A stretch of 64,000 bases of DNA. Origin: Limisphaerales bacterium. GTDB taxonomy: Bacteria; Verrucomicrobiota; Verrucomicrobiia; Limisphaerales; UBA1100. Below, piece by piece: positions 19,133 to 27,787 of the stretch (positions within the stretch are counted from its first letter, which is position 1; each line of letters begins with the position of its first letter). A program made the translations under genes and the position numbers. A model generated the notes under the pieces. It was not told the DNA's origin. It worked only from the letters and a program-made list of their open reading frames with translations, and ran no database searches. The DNA is taken from contig JACNJL010000044.1 of the NCBI GenBank assembly GCA_014382585.1, positions 1 through 64,000 of the forward strand. The letters run 5' to 3'.

Positions 19133-19869
19133 ACCGACTCCGCTTCACCCTGCTCCTTTGCCTGAGCCTCGGCACGGTGGCCGCCGCCCGAGAATTGCCG
19201 CCCGCTTATTTTCTGATTGGTAACTCGCTCACGTGGGATACGGTGCCCGCGCGGATTGATGGCGATGTGCAATGGCATGTCGACTGCGGCAAACCGATCG
19301 CATACATCCACGCGCATCCCGAGAAGCCGTGCGTCAAGACCTCCACGCTTTGGCCCAAGGCGCTGAAGGCTAAGCAATACACCTTTCTGTCCGTGCAACC
19401 ACATTACGATGCCTCGGTGGCTTCGGCGGCGGAGGCGATTGGCCATTGGATTCGGCTGCAGCCCAACGCCATCGTGGTCATCCACACCGGCTGGGCGCAT
19501 CATGAAAACCGCGCTGAGGAATACGCCGCCAAGACCGCCACCGGCAAACTCGTCCATAGCGAGGCGCATTATGCGGCGTTGATGGCGCGACTGAAGAAGG
19601 AGTTTCCCAAACGCACCATTCGCTCCACGCACGCCATGCGTCTGCTGCATCAAATCGCGGCCGACATCGAGGCGGGCAAGGCGCCGTTGAAGGATGTTTC
19701 CGAGCTGCACCGCGACGCTATCCACGTCACCCTCACCGGCGGCCGTTATCTCATGCACAATTGCATGCGCCACGCGCTAAACCAACCGCGCAGCAGCAAG
19801 GGGTTTGAAAAGATCGATCCCAAACTCAAGATCTACCTGGACGGCGTGCTGGATACCCTGAAACCGTAA
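19129..19869 (+). CDS. Exported SGNH-hydrolase-like protein
   Basis: A 246-residue protein starting at the ATG that overlaps the previous stop (ATGA); the first 20 residues form a signal peptide. Just after it comes FLIGNSLTWD (Ser33), which resembles block I of SGNH/GDSL hydrolases, where GNS carries the nucleophile. A late block LHRDAIHVTLTGGRYLMH has the D-x-x-H spacing used for the catalytic Asp/His in this superfamily (D-x-IHVT). The middle is poorly recognisable. I infer a small esterase or acetylhydrolase; confidence in the enzymatic assignment is moderate. Its stop overlaps the following DUF1549/DUF1553 start by one base. Confidence 0.75.
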   Translation: MNRLRFTLLLCLSLGTVAAARELPPAYFLIGNSLTWDTVPARIDGDVQWHVDCGKPIAYIHAHPEKPCVKTSTLWPKALKAKQYTFLSVQPHYDASVASAAEAIGHWIRLQPNAIVVIHTGWAHHENRAEEYAAKTATGKLVHSEAHYAALMARLKKEFPKRTIRSTHAMRLLHQIAADIEAGKAPLKDVSELHRDAIHVTLTGGRYLMHNCMRHALNQPRSSKGFEKIDPKLKIYLDGVLDTLKP

Positions 19870-22274
19870 TGCGCCCGCTGCTCATCATCAGTATCTGCCT
19901 TACCGCATTGACCGCGTTGGCCGATCCGCACTGGTCTTTCCAACCCGTCACGCGCCCGACCACGCCGGCAGGCATGCATCCGATTGATTATTTTGTGGAG
20001 AAACAGCTTCGGGAAAAGAACCTGCAACAATCGCCGATGGCTGGACGCGAAGTCCTCCTGCGGCGGGTAACGCTCGATCTCATCGGCCTACCGCCCACGA
20101 TCAAAGAACTGGAAAACTTTCGCGCAGACAAACGCCCAACAGCCGTGGCATTGGCAGCCGTGGTGGACAGGCTATTGGCCTCGCCGCGATACGGCGAGCG
20201 GTGGGCGCAGCATTGGCTGGATGTCATTCGTTGGGCGGAAACGGTTGGCTTCGAGACGAACATCGAACGGCCAGTGGCCTGGCGTTATCGCGATTGGGTG
20301 ATTACTGCGTTCAATCAAGACCTGCCCTACGACCGATTCATTCGCGATCAACTGGCCGGCGATGTCACCGGCGCGGATGCCGCACTCGGCTTTCTGGTAT
20401 CCGGCCCCGCGCTGCAACCGGGCCAAATCGGCCGCGATGAAGAGGCCATGCGCTCGGCACGACAGGATGAACTCGATGAAGTCATCCGCACCGTGAGCCA
20501 AAGCATGCTCGGCCTCACCATCGGCTGCGCACGCTGCCATGATCATAAGTTCGATCCCATTCTGCAGAAGGATTACTATGGCATGCAGGCCGTGTTCGCC
20601 GGTCTGCGCTACGGCAACCGTCGCCTGCGCGGCACGGAAAACGACGCTTGGACCGCCAAGGTGCCTGCCGCGCGCGCGAAAGTGACGCGATTGCAAACCG
20701 AGCTAGAGGCCCTGCGCAAAGAGCACGCGCTGCGCCCGCCTTTGCTCAGTGTGCAAACGGAAACATTCGAACCCGTTTTGGCTCAATCGGTTCGAATGAA
20801 AATCGCCGCCACAGTCAATGGCGCGGCGGCCTCGATTTACGAATTCGAAGCGTGGACACCCCAAAAACAAAACGCCGCCCTGGCCTCCACCGGCGCGGTG
20901 CCCAGCGCCTCGAGCTTTGCCTTGGCCAATCAAACGCGGCATTTTGAAAACCTGACCGACGGCTCGGTCGACCGGCGTCAATCCTTTCCGTGGGTCGCCG
21001 CCAGCGCTGGGCCGGCGTGGTTCCGCATTGATTTCCCGAAACCGATGACCCTCCAAAGCATCACGTGGCACAATGGCTCCAGTGTTCCGGCGGAGTACGT
21101 AATCGAAGTGCTGCGGCCCGATGATGTGTGGCACCCCATCGCCCGCACAACCGATCGCCTGCCGCGCATGGACGACCGACGCGCTCCGGATAAGGTGAAG
21201 CTCACCGAGCTGAACGCCGACCAAGTCAAATCAATCATGGCGCACATCGGCCAGCTCCGCGCGGCGCAAGGCGAACTGAACGGGCTCAATGCTGGCCCGC
21301 AAACCTTCGCCGCCAGCTTTGCCTCCCCCGATCCCACTTGGCTGTTGCGCCGGGGTGATCCCATGCAGCGGCTGGAGAAATTGCCGCCATCAATTCCCGG
21401 CGTACTGGGCAAACTTCAGCCCAAGGATGCCACCGAACCCGCGCGACGATTGGCGCTTGCGCAGCACCTTACGCGCCCGGATCATCCGCTCACCGCCCGC
21501 GTGCTGGTGAACCGCGTGTGGCAACAGCATTTTGGTACGGGCCTCGTGGACACGCCGTCGGACTTCGGCAAGATGGGCAACGCCCCGACGCATCCGAAGT
21601 TGCTCGATTGGTTGGCCAGTGAATTTGTGCGGCAAGGCTGGTCCATCAAAAAACTGCATCGCCTAATCCTCACCTCGCGCACCTACCAACAAACCCACCG
21701 CCCCAACGCCGCGGCCGCGCGCATTGATACCGATAGCCGTCTGCTGTGGCGGTTCCCCCCGCGTCGACTGGAGGCCGAAGCGATCCGCGACTCGATGCTT
21801 TTTGTGAGCGGCAAATTAAATTTGAAAACCGGCGGGCGCGGGTTTGATTTTTTCAATCAACGCGGTGGCCTGTCCGATTATCATCCCAAGGAAACCTTCG
21901 AAGCCGATGGCTGGCGGCGCATGATTTACGCCCACAAGGTGCGCATGCAGGCGGTGGATATTTTTGGCGCATTCGATTGCCCCGACGCCGGCCAGATGAA
22001 GCCCCGCCGCACCCGGTCCATCACGCCCGTGCAATCGCTCAGCCTGCTCAACAGCCCCTTCGCCAACCGGCAGGCCGACTTCTTTGCCGGTCGCGTCCGG
22101 CGCGAAGCCGGCGACGAGATGGGCGCTCAGGTGCAACACGCCTTCCGCCTCGCCACCTCGCGCGACCCCAACCCACGGGAATTGGCCACCCTGCAAACTC
22201 TTACTGAACAGCACGGCCTCGAGCAGGCCTGCCGTGTACTGTTCAATTCCAGTTCATTCCTGATGCTCCCATGA
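19869..22274 (+). CDS. DUF1549 / discoidin-like / DUF1553 secreted protein without PSCyt1
   Basis: An 801-residue exported protein (signal peptide about 1-18). It begins directly with DUF1549 (about 35-250, with [11 protein letters not shown]) and has no N-terminal PSCyt1 haem domain, unlike the 11428 and 35029 paralogues. The linker at about 295-430 resembles an F5/8 type C (discoidin) domain: IYEFEAWTP, LTDGSVDRRQSFPWVA, FRIDFPKPMTLQSITWHNG, YVIEVLRPDDVWHPIA. DUF1553 covers about 510-795 with VLVNRVWQQHFGTGLVDTPSDFG. The start ATG overlaps the previous TAA, and the partner DUF1501 lies downstream beyond a repeat-rich 190-base gap. Confidence 0.92.
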   Translation: MRPLLIISICLTALTALADPHWSFQPVTRPTTPAGMHPIDYFVEKQLREKNLQQSPMAGREVLLRRVTLDLIGLPPTIKELENFRADKRPTAVALAAVVDRLLASPRYGERWAQHWLDVIRWAETVGFETNIERPVAWRYRDWVITAFNQDLPYDRFIRDQLAGDVTGADAALGFLVSGPALQPGQIGRDEEAMRSARQDELDEVIRTVSQSMLGLTIGCARCHDHKFDPILQKDYYGMQAVFAGLRYGNRRLRGTENDAWTAKVPAARAKVTRLQTELEALRKEHALRPPLLSVQTETFEPVLAQSVRMKIAATVNGAAASIYEFEAWTPQKQNAALASTGAVPSASSFALANQTRHFENLTDGSVDRRQSFPWVAASAGPAWFRIDFPKPMTLQSITWHNGSSVPAEYVIEVLRPDDVWHPIARTTDRLPRMDDRRAPDKVKLTELNADQVKSIMAHIGQLRAAQGELNGLNAGPQTFAASFASPDPTWLLRRGDPMQRLEKLPPSIPGVLGKLQPKDATEPARRLALAQHLTRPDHPLTARVLVNRVWQQHFGTGLVDTPSDFGKMGNAPTHPKLLDWLASEFVRQGWSIKKLHRLILTSRTYQQTHRPNAAAARIDTDSRLLWRFPPRRLEAEAIRDSMLFVSGKLNLKTGGRGFDFFNQRGGLSDYHPKETFEADGWRRMIYAHKVRMQAVDIFGAFDCPDAGQMKPRRTRSITPVQSLSLLNSPFANRQADFFAGRVRREAGDEMGAQVQHAFRLATSRDPNPRELATLQTLTEQHGLEQACRVLFNSSSFLMLP

Positions 22275-22291
22275 AACATAAAATAAAACCA

Positions 22292-22356
22292 CGGACTCGC
22301 AGGCTCGTCCCTCCAATCTGCAGCCGAAAAAATGGAGGGACGAGCCTGCGAGTCCG
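22292..22356. repeat. Perfect 24-bp inverted repeat, dispersed family
   Basis: A 24-base arm at 22292-22315 (begins CGGACTCGCAGG, ends CCCTCCA) is matched exactly in reverse complement at 22333-22356, with a 17-base loop. One arm recurs without mismatch at 25749-25772. It lies between two genes that are directly fused or overlapping in a sister module, so it looks inserted. It could act as a hairpin in the mRNA, but no T-run follows. Confidence 0.85.
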
Positions 22357-22377
22357 CCATCGAACCTGCGCGCCCAC

Positions 22378-22454
22378 GTGCTGCCGGCACCTTGCCGGCA
22401 GAAGTTTGATGAACGACGTTTACCTTCGGCCTGCCGGCGGGGCGCCGGCAGCAC
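22378..22454. repeat. Nested GC-rich palindromes (CTGCCGGC / GCCGGCAG)
   Basis: Two short hairpins, 22381-22401 and 22431-22451, each with CTGCCGGC and GCCGGCAG arms around a 5-base loop. The outer pieces GTGCTGCCGGC and GCCGGCAGCAC can also pair with each other. The block ends 10 bases before the DUF1501 start and could hide or expose it. It may be a second dispersed repeat type; only one locus is visible here. Confidence 0.6.
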
Positions 22455-22464
22455 AAGTTCTCTC

Positions 22465-23889
22465 ATGACTAATCGCCGACAGTTTTTGATGCAGTCCATG
22501 CACGGGTTTTCCGGCGTGGCGTTGGCGGCGATGTTGGCCGAGGAAGGCCGCGCGGAAGGGCCGCGCATTGACGCCACGCGTCCCTATGCGCCGCGCCCTA
22601 CGCATTTTGCGCCCAAGGCCAAGCGGGTGATCGAGGTATTTTGCTCCGGCGCGTTGAGCCATGTGGACACCTTCGATTTCAAGCCGGAACTGATCAAGCA
22701 CCACGGCCAACCCTTGCCCGGCAACGATCGGCTGGTGTCGTTTCAGGGGCCGAACGGCAATCTCACCAAGCCCTTGTGGGACTTCAAACCGCGCGGTCAA
22801 TGCGGCAAGCCGGTCAGCGATCTTGTGCCGCACATTGGCGAGCTGGCGGATGAGCTGTGCTTTTTCCATTCGCTCACCAATAAATCCAACACGCACGGTC
22901 CGGCGGAGAATTTCATGAACACCGGGTTCGTCTTCGACGGCTTCCCGAGCATGGGCGCGTGGATCAATTACGCGCTCGGCAGTGACAACGAAAACCTGCC
23001 CGCCTTTGTGGCCATCGAAGATCCGCGCGGCATGCCGCAGAGCGGCCCGAACAACTGGGCCAACGGATTCCTGCCCGCCGCGTTTCAAGGCACGCCCTTC
23101 AGCAGTACCAAGCCGATCCGATTCCTGAAACGGCCCGCAACTATTTCCGCCACCAAAGACAAAGCCGCGCGCGATGCCCTGCGCGTGTTGGAGCAGGAAA
23201 ATCAAAACACCTTTCCCGGCGACGCCAATCTCGCCGCGCGTATTGCCAGCTACGAACTGGCCGCCCGCATGCAGCTCACCGTGCCCGAGGCCGCCAACCT
23301 CAAAGCTGAGCCAGCGCACATTCGCAAACTGTATGGCGCGGACAGCGACGACCGGCATCAGGCTGCCTTCGCCGACAATTGCATCCTCGCCCGGCGATTG
23401 ATCGAGCGCGGCGTGCGTTTTGTGCAGCTCTTCAACGGCGCCTACGCTTCCGGCGGTCGCATCAACTGGGACGGTCATTTCAAGTTGAAGGAACAATACG
23501 ACGTGCACGGCCGCATCCTCGACCAGCCCGTCGCCGGCCTATTGCGCGACCTGAAACAACGCGGTCTGCTGGAGGACACCCTCGTGGTGTTCGCCACCGA
23601 GTTCGGTCGCATGCCGATGTTTCAGGCTGGCACCTACGGGCGCGACCATAACCCGCACGGCTTCACCGCCTGGCTGGCCGGTGCCGGCGTGAAAGGCGGC
23701 ATGAGCTACGGAGCCACCGACGAGTTTGGCTTCAAGGCACAGCGTAACGTCATCACCCCGCACGATTTCCACGCCACCATCCTGCACCTGCTTGGCCTCG
23801 ATCACGAACGCCTCACCGTCTACCACAACGGCATCCAACGCCGCCTCACCGACGTCCACGGGCACGTGATCAAAGAGGTGCTAACGTAG
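22465..23889 (+). CDS. DUF1501 protein
   Basis: A 474-residue DUF1501 member. It starts [17 protein letters not shown], a twin-arginine-type leader; the upstream in-frame ATG at 22378 would translate the palindromes and is rejected. Core blocks: [15 protein letters not shown] near residue 60, [18 protein letters not shown] near 308, [12 protein letters not shown] near 376, [21 protein letters not shown], and [18 protein letters not shown], closing with [13 protein letters not shown]. It is close to the 38258 copy in both order and wording of the blocks. Its presumed partner is the DUF1549/DUF1553 protein at 19869. Confidence 0.92.
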   Translation: MTNRRQFLMQSMHGFSGVALAAMLAEEGRAEGPRIDATRPYAPRPTHFAPKAKRVIEVFCSGALSHVDTFDFKPELIKHHGQPLPGNDRLVSFQGPNGNLTKPLWDFKPRGQCGKPVSDLVPHIGELADELCFFHSLTNKSNTHGPAENFMNTGFVFDGFPSMGAWINYALGSDNENLPAFVAIEDPRGMPQSGPNNWANGFLPAAFQGTPFSSTKPIRFLKRPATISATKDKAARDALRVLEQENQNTFPGDANLAARIASYELAARMQLTVPEAANLKAEPAHIRKLYGADSDDRHQAAFADNCILARRLIERGVRFVQLFNGAYASGGRINWDGHFKLKEQYDVHGRILDQPVAGLLRDLKQRGLLEDTLVVFATEFGRMPMFQAGTYGRDHNPHGFTAWLAGAGVKGGMSYGATDEFGFKAQRNVITPHDFHATILHLLGLDHERLTVYHNGIQRRLTDVHGHVIKEVLT

Positions 23890-23926
23890 CCATTGACTGA
23901 GTCGATTCACAAATTGATTTTATCAA

Positions 23927-23955
23927 TTCGAAGAACGCCCCGGATTGAGTTATCC
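23927..23955 (+). promoter_or_regulatory. Candidate leaderless promoter of the 23964 gene
   Basis: TTCGAA (23927-23932), 17-base spacer, TTATCC (23950-23955), then 8 bases to the ATG at 23964. Both boxes are moderate matches; the geometry repeats that of other genes here. Confidence 0.38.
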
Positions 23956-23963
23956 TGCTGGGC

Positions 23964-25169
23964 ATGAAAAATACTGTTCTTCTGGCTTGCATCGGGTTTT
24001 TAGGCTTCGTGTTGGGTTGCCGTGATCCATTAGCCCTCGACCCTCTACCGCCTGCCCCAAAGAGCATTGCTGCAATAGAATCCCATCCGAGATTCCTTTG
24101 GAAATTTGATCTTGGAGATGCGTCCAGTTCTTCCCCGACAATCGGCCATGACGGCACCGTTTACATTGGATCAAGAGCTAAAGATCCCTATGAAGGAATC
24201 CTGTACGCAATTAATCCTAAATCCGGACGTAAGAAATGGGAATTTCGCACGGGCGGGAGCGGCATATTTTCTAACCCTGTCGTTGGCGCCGATGGCACTG
24301 TATTTATTTCTGACGATCGAAAAGTTTTTGCATTGGACGGGAAAACCGGCGTCAAAAAATGGGGAGCTGAAACAATCGGTCAAACCATGAGTAAAGAATT
24401 GGCATTGGATGCCAATGGAACACTCATCGCCATTGGAGGGACAATTTGCGCCTTGAACTCGAAGACCGGAGAGAAAAAATGGGAGACTGATTCCATAGGC
24501 TACATGGGATATCCACCTTCGTTTGGTGTTGATGGGACATTTTATATTACTTACGGGCATCGAATTTTTGCACACTCGATTGTGGATGGGAGTGAAATAT
24601 GGCGATCGACACAAGAAAGCTATACTGGCACACCAGCCTTGGCTCCGGATGGCACCATCTTCATCGGCACGGGAACAAAAGGTGGATCCACAAAATCAAA
24701 AATCTACGCATTAGACAGTAAGACAGGTGAGCAAAAATGGTTTTATCAAACAAAAGGGAACATGGTTGACGCAGATCCCGTGATCGGCACTGATGGGACC
24801 GTTTATGTAAGTTCCGGAGATTCATTTATGTACGCCTTGGATGGGAAAACCGGAGAAAAGAAGTGGGAGTTCGAAGCAAACCAATGGAGATCTCGATCCG
24901 CCGCGATCGGGACGGATGGCACGGTTTATTACGGAACGGACGATTATTCCGTTTACGCACTGAATGGCAAAACCGGTGCCAAGCTCTGGGAATTCCCGAC
25001 GGGTTCGATCATCCAAACATCCCCTGCACTTAGCCAAGACGGCACCCTATTCATTGCTTCGAATGATTACCATCTGTACGCCATTAAAACGGACAGCAAA
25101 GGTTTAGCAAAGAGCTCATGGCCCATGTCTGGACAAAACAACCAAAGAACGAACCACGCCGCCAAGTAA
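23964..25169 (+). CDS. PQQ-like beta-propeller lipoprotein (BamB-like repeats)
   Basis: A 401-residue protein with a lipoprotein signal: hydrophobic 5-19 and lipobox LGFVLGC with the cysteine near residue 20. The rest is about eight copies of a PQQ-type propeller repeat, pattern DGTVYIGS ... LYAINPKSGRKKWEF, with variations such as YALDGKTGEKKWEFE and YALNGKTGAKLWEFP. BamB and quinoprotein dehydrogenases share this repeat, but no PQQ or metal ligands are evident, so a scaffold or surface-binding role is likely. The C-terminal KSSWPMSGQNNQRTNHA closes the propeller. Base composition is visibly more AT-rich than its neighbours, which may mean later acquisition. It sits alone, with no operon partner. 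Confidence 0.86.
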   Translation: MKNTVLLACIGFLGFVLGCRDPLALDPLPPAPKSIAAIESHPRFLWKFDLGDASSSSPTIGHDGTVYIGSRAKDPYEGILYAINPKSGRKKWEFRTGGSGIFSNPVVGADGTVFISDDRKVFALDGKTGVKKWGAETIGQTMSKELALDANGTLIAIGGTICALNSKTGEKKWETDSIGYMGYPPSFGVDGTFYITYGHRIFAHSIVDGSEIWRSTQESYTGTPALAPDGTIFIGTGTKGGSTKSKIYALDSKTGEQKWFYQTKGNMVDADPVIGTDGTVYVSSGDSFMYALDGKTGEKKWEFEANQWRSRSAAIGTDGTVYYGTDDYSVYALNGKTGAKLWEFPTGSIIQTSPALSQDGTLFIASNDYHLYAIKTDSKGLAKSSWPMSGQNNQRTNHAAK

Positions 25170-25185
25170 CGCGCGCTACTGCCCG

Positions 25186-25737
25186 CTACTTGTTCGGAAA
25201 TCGCTCATCAACAATCTTCGCATCTTCGGGAAGGCGAATGCGATTGAGGTCCACAATCTTGCCGTCGATCACGAGCTCAATGGCGTGGAGGGTGCAGTCT
25301 TTGAAATAGACACCCGGCGTCTTTGAGAAATCGGTTTGCTCAGGCTTCACTTTCGCGGGCGGGTTGCCGGCGGCCTTGGACCACGTAAACAGTCGGATGC
25401 CGGCGGTTTTGTTTTTGGCCGGACGCGTGTCCAAAACCCTCACGTGCGGCCCGCGCTTGAGGGTGAGGGGCACCTCCTTGGGGCGCAGCTTCAGGAGATG
25501 CGGCCACATGGCCTCGAATTGCTCGCGATCCTTGAAGGTGATTTCAAAGCTGTTGTAGGCTTTGCCTTCATGAATGCGGCCATGGCTCCAGGTCCAGGCC
25601 TGTTTGCGGAGTGGATCCAACTCCTTGGGCCAATCTTGCGGCCACCACCCGCCCGGTCCGCCCAAAGAAAGGGCCTGAGCCACCGGACTCAGCGCGAGCA
25701 TGCCGATGGCGAGGGTGATGAGGCGGAATAGTTTCAT
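25186..25737 (-). CDS. Exported protein of unknown function
   Basis: A 183-residue protein starting MKLFRLITLAIGMLALSPVAQA, a convincing signal peptide; longer in-frame starts would translate the dispersed repeat at 25749 and are rejected. The mature part is rich in tryptophan and charged residues (GGWWPQDWPKELDPLRKQAW, EQFEAMWPHLLKL). It ends in a beta-rich part (HAIELVIDGKIVDLNRIRLP). I do not recognise the family. It is transcribed divergently from the DUF1592-type gene and converges on the propeller lipoprotein. No catalytic motif is visible. Confidence 0.7.
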   Translation of the reverse strand: MKLFRLITLAIGMLALSPVAQALSLGGPGGWWPQDWPKELDPLRKQAWTWSHGRIHEGKAYNSFEITFKDREQFEAMWPHLLKLRPKEVPLTLKRGPHVRVLDTRPAKNKTAGIRLFTWSKAAGNPPAKVKPEQTDFSKTPGVYFKDCTLHAIELVIDGKIVDLNRIRLPEDAKIVDERFPNK

Positions 25738-25748
25738 GAAGAGTTTGA

Positions 25749-25772
25749 CGGACTCGCAGGCTCGTCCCTCCA
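25749..25772. repeat. Single arm of the dispersed 24-bp repeat
   Basis: Identical over all 24 bases to the left arm of the inverted repeat at 22292-22315. It lies in the divergent intergenic gap between 25737 and 25838. No opposing arm is found nearby. Confidence 0.85.
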
Positions 25773-25837
25773 TTGTGTGATAGTTGGAGATTGGAAAGTT
25801 CGCCGAATTTCGTATCATGGCGGCGCTAAAAATTGGC

Positions 25838-27787
25838 ATGCGGCGCGTAATTTTTCATTTTGTTTTTCTCGCCTCCCTCGGCTGGGCTGGGGCGGTGGAA
25901 TTGCCTGAGGTGGCGGAGGTGTTGAGGGCGCGGTGCATGGATTGTCATGACTGCGAGACGAGCAAGGGCGGTGTGAATTTGGAGGCGCTGCTGGCGGCAA
26001 CGGATTTTCGGGAGAAAGAAAACGCCAAGATCTGGCTAAAGGTGGATCACATGGTGGCCACGGGCGAGATGCCGCCTAAAAAAAAGAAGCCGCTCACCGC
26101 CCCGGAAAAGGCGGTGATCACCGGCTGGTTCTCGGAAGCGTTTGTGTTGAAGGACGGACGCGAACACATCGGGGCCACACCGCTGCGTCGACTGACGCGT
26201 TATGAGCTGATCAACACGCTGGAGGATTTGCTGCACGTGAACCTCAAGCCCGCGTATGTGTATAGTCCGGAAGTCCCGGCGCTGTTGCCCTCCACGCTGG
26301 AAACTCTGCTGCCGGCCGATGCGCCGGGCGAATCGGGTTTCACCAACGACGCCGCTCAACAGGCCGGCACCCCGCCGCCGATCCTGAAGCTCAGCGCGGC
26401 ATTCGATTTTGCGCTGAAGACTTTTGCGAAAGATCAGGAGGCACGCGCGAAGGTGTTTGGAATGAAAGTGATCCCGGCGGATTTGCCGGATGCCGAGGCG
26501 CGAGAGATTCTGCTGCGCTTCACACGCCGGGCGTGGCGGGGCTATCCCAATGCCGCCAACGAAGCGGTCGTGTGGCGCGCCTACCAAACCCAGCGCCAAG
26601 ACGCCGCGCCGCAGGCGGCGTTGCTGCACGCGATGAAGATCGCCCTCCTTTCGCCGGCGTTTATTTACCGGATGGAGATGGTGCAAAACCGGCCGCTGCC
26701 TTACGCCGTGAACGATCGGGAATTGGCCAATCGTCTGAGTTATTTTCTTTGGGCCAGCCCGCCCGATGACGAATTGATCCGCAAAGCCGACCGCGGCGAA
26801 CTGCGCCGGCCGGACGTGCTCGCCGCTCAGGTGGATCGTCTGTTGAACTCGCCGAAGCGTCTGGCGTTGGCGGAAGATTTCGCCGGACAATGGCTGGGCT
26901 TTACCGATCTCGTGGACAACCGCGTGTTTTACCAGAACGAAAACTGGAACCGCGGCGTGTACGATGAGGCCCTGTTTTTCTTTGATGAATTGGTGAAATC
27001 GGACCGGCCGATTCTGGATCTCATCGATTCGAACTGGGTGTACCAGAGCAACTACACCGGCGTGCGCACGGCCGGCGGCGGGCATGCGTTTGAGGCGAAG
27101 TACGCGGATATTTTCGACTGGCGCCGTCAACGGCCGGGCGGCATTCGCGAGCGATTTTATGAACCGCCGCGCTTAATCAAAATCAACAGCGACCAGCGCG
27201 GCGGACTGATCACGTCCGTCGGCATTCTGCGGGTCACCTCCGCGCCCGATCGCACCAACCCCATCCGACGCGGCGTGTGGCTGCTGGACAAGGTGCTCGG
27301 CCGGCAACTACACGCGCCGGAAAACATTCCCGCCCTCAGCCAAAGCGAGCGCGTGAATGGCAAGAAACTCGAGGATCTCGCCGACATCATGAAGGCCCAC
27401 GCCAGCAAAGCCATTTGCGTGAGCTGCCATCAGCACATCGACCCGCTCGGGTTGGGTCTGGAGAATTTCGATCCCTTTGGCAAATGGCGGACCACCTATC
27501 CCAACCGCCGACCGGTGAAGAGCGACGGCGCCTTCCCCAACGGCGCGGCCTTCAACACGCCGCGGGCGATGAAACAAATTTTGCTGAAAGATTACCGCGA
27601 ACCCATCGTCCGAAATTTCACGAAACGCCTGCTGGCCTACGCCATCGGCCGCAAGCTCAAGCCGCACGATCGGCCGGCCGTGGACCGAATTTGCGCGGCC
27701 CTTGCGGCGGACGGCAATAAAATGAACACCTTGATCCGCGGCATTATCGCCAGCCCGCAGTTTCAACAACGACAAGACGCACCATGA
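25838..27787 (+). CDS. PSCyt-type protein: DUF1587/DUF1595/DUF1592/DUF1588/DUF1585
   Basis: A 649-residue exported protein (signal peptide about 1-19). It opens with a CxxCH motif (C33, C36, H37, CMDCHDC). DUF1587 follows (TPLRRLTRYELINTLEDLL, near 120), then DUF1595 (FTRRAWRGYPNAANE, near 230), DUF1592 (LSPAFIYRME ... LANRLSYFLWASPPDDEL, near 275-330), and DUF1588 (GLITSVGILRVTSAPDRTNP, with CVSCHQHIDPLGLGLENFD, a second CxxCH). DUF1585 closes (FTKRLLAYAIGRKLKP). This is the standard order for this second class of planctomycete cytochromes. Starts at 25817 or 25838 are both possible; the latter gives the cleaner signal peptide. It overlaps the DUF1552 gene by four bases (ATGA). Confidence 0.92.
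   Translation: MRRVIFHFVFLASLGWAGAVELPEVAEVLRARCMDCHDCETSKGGVNLEALLAATDFREKENAKIWLKVDHMVATGEMPPKKKKPLTAPEKAVITGWFSEAFVLKDGREHIGATPLRRLTRYELINTLEDLLHVNLKPAYVYSPEVPALLPSTLETLLPADAPGESGFTNDAAQQAGTPPPILKLSAAFDFALKTFAKDQEARAKVFGMKVIPADLPDAEAREILLRFTRRAWRGYPNAANEAVVWRAYQTQRQDAAPQAALLHAMKIALLSPAFIYRMEMVQNRPLPYAVNDRELANRLSYFLWASPPDDELIRKADRGELRRPDVLAAQVDRLLNSPKRLALAEDFAGQWLGFTDLVDNRVFYQNENWNRGVYDEALFFFDELVKSDRPILDLIDSNWVYQSNYTGVRTAGGGHAFEAKYADIFDWRRQRPGGIRERFYEPPRLIKINSDQRGGLITSVGILRVTSAPDRTNPIRRGVWLLDKVLGRQLHAPENIPALSQSERVNGKKLEDLADIMKAHASKAICVSCHQHIDPLGLGLENFDPFGKWRTTYPNRRPVKSDGAFPNGAAFNTPRAMKQILLKDYREPIVRNFTKRLLAYAIGRKLKPHDRPAVDRICAALAADGNKMNTLIRGIIASPQFQQRQDAP

Noticed and set aside
22271-22468. 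Small open frame between the DUF1553 and DUF1501 genes
   Set aside because: It is made up of the translated inverted repeat and palindromes. No ribosome site and no homology.
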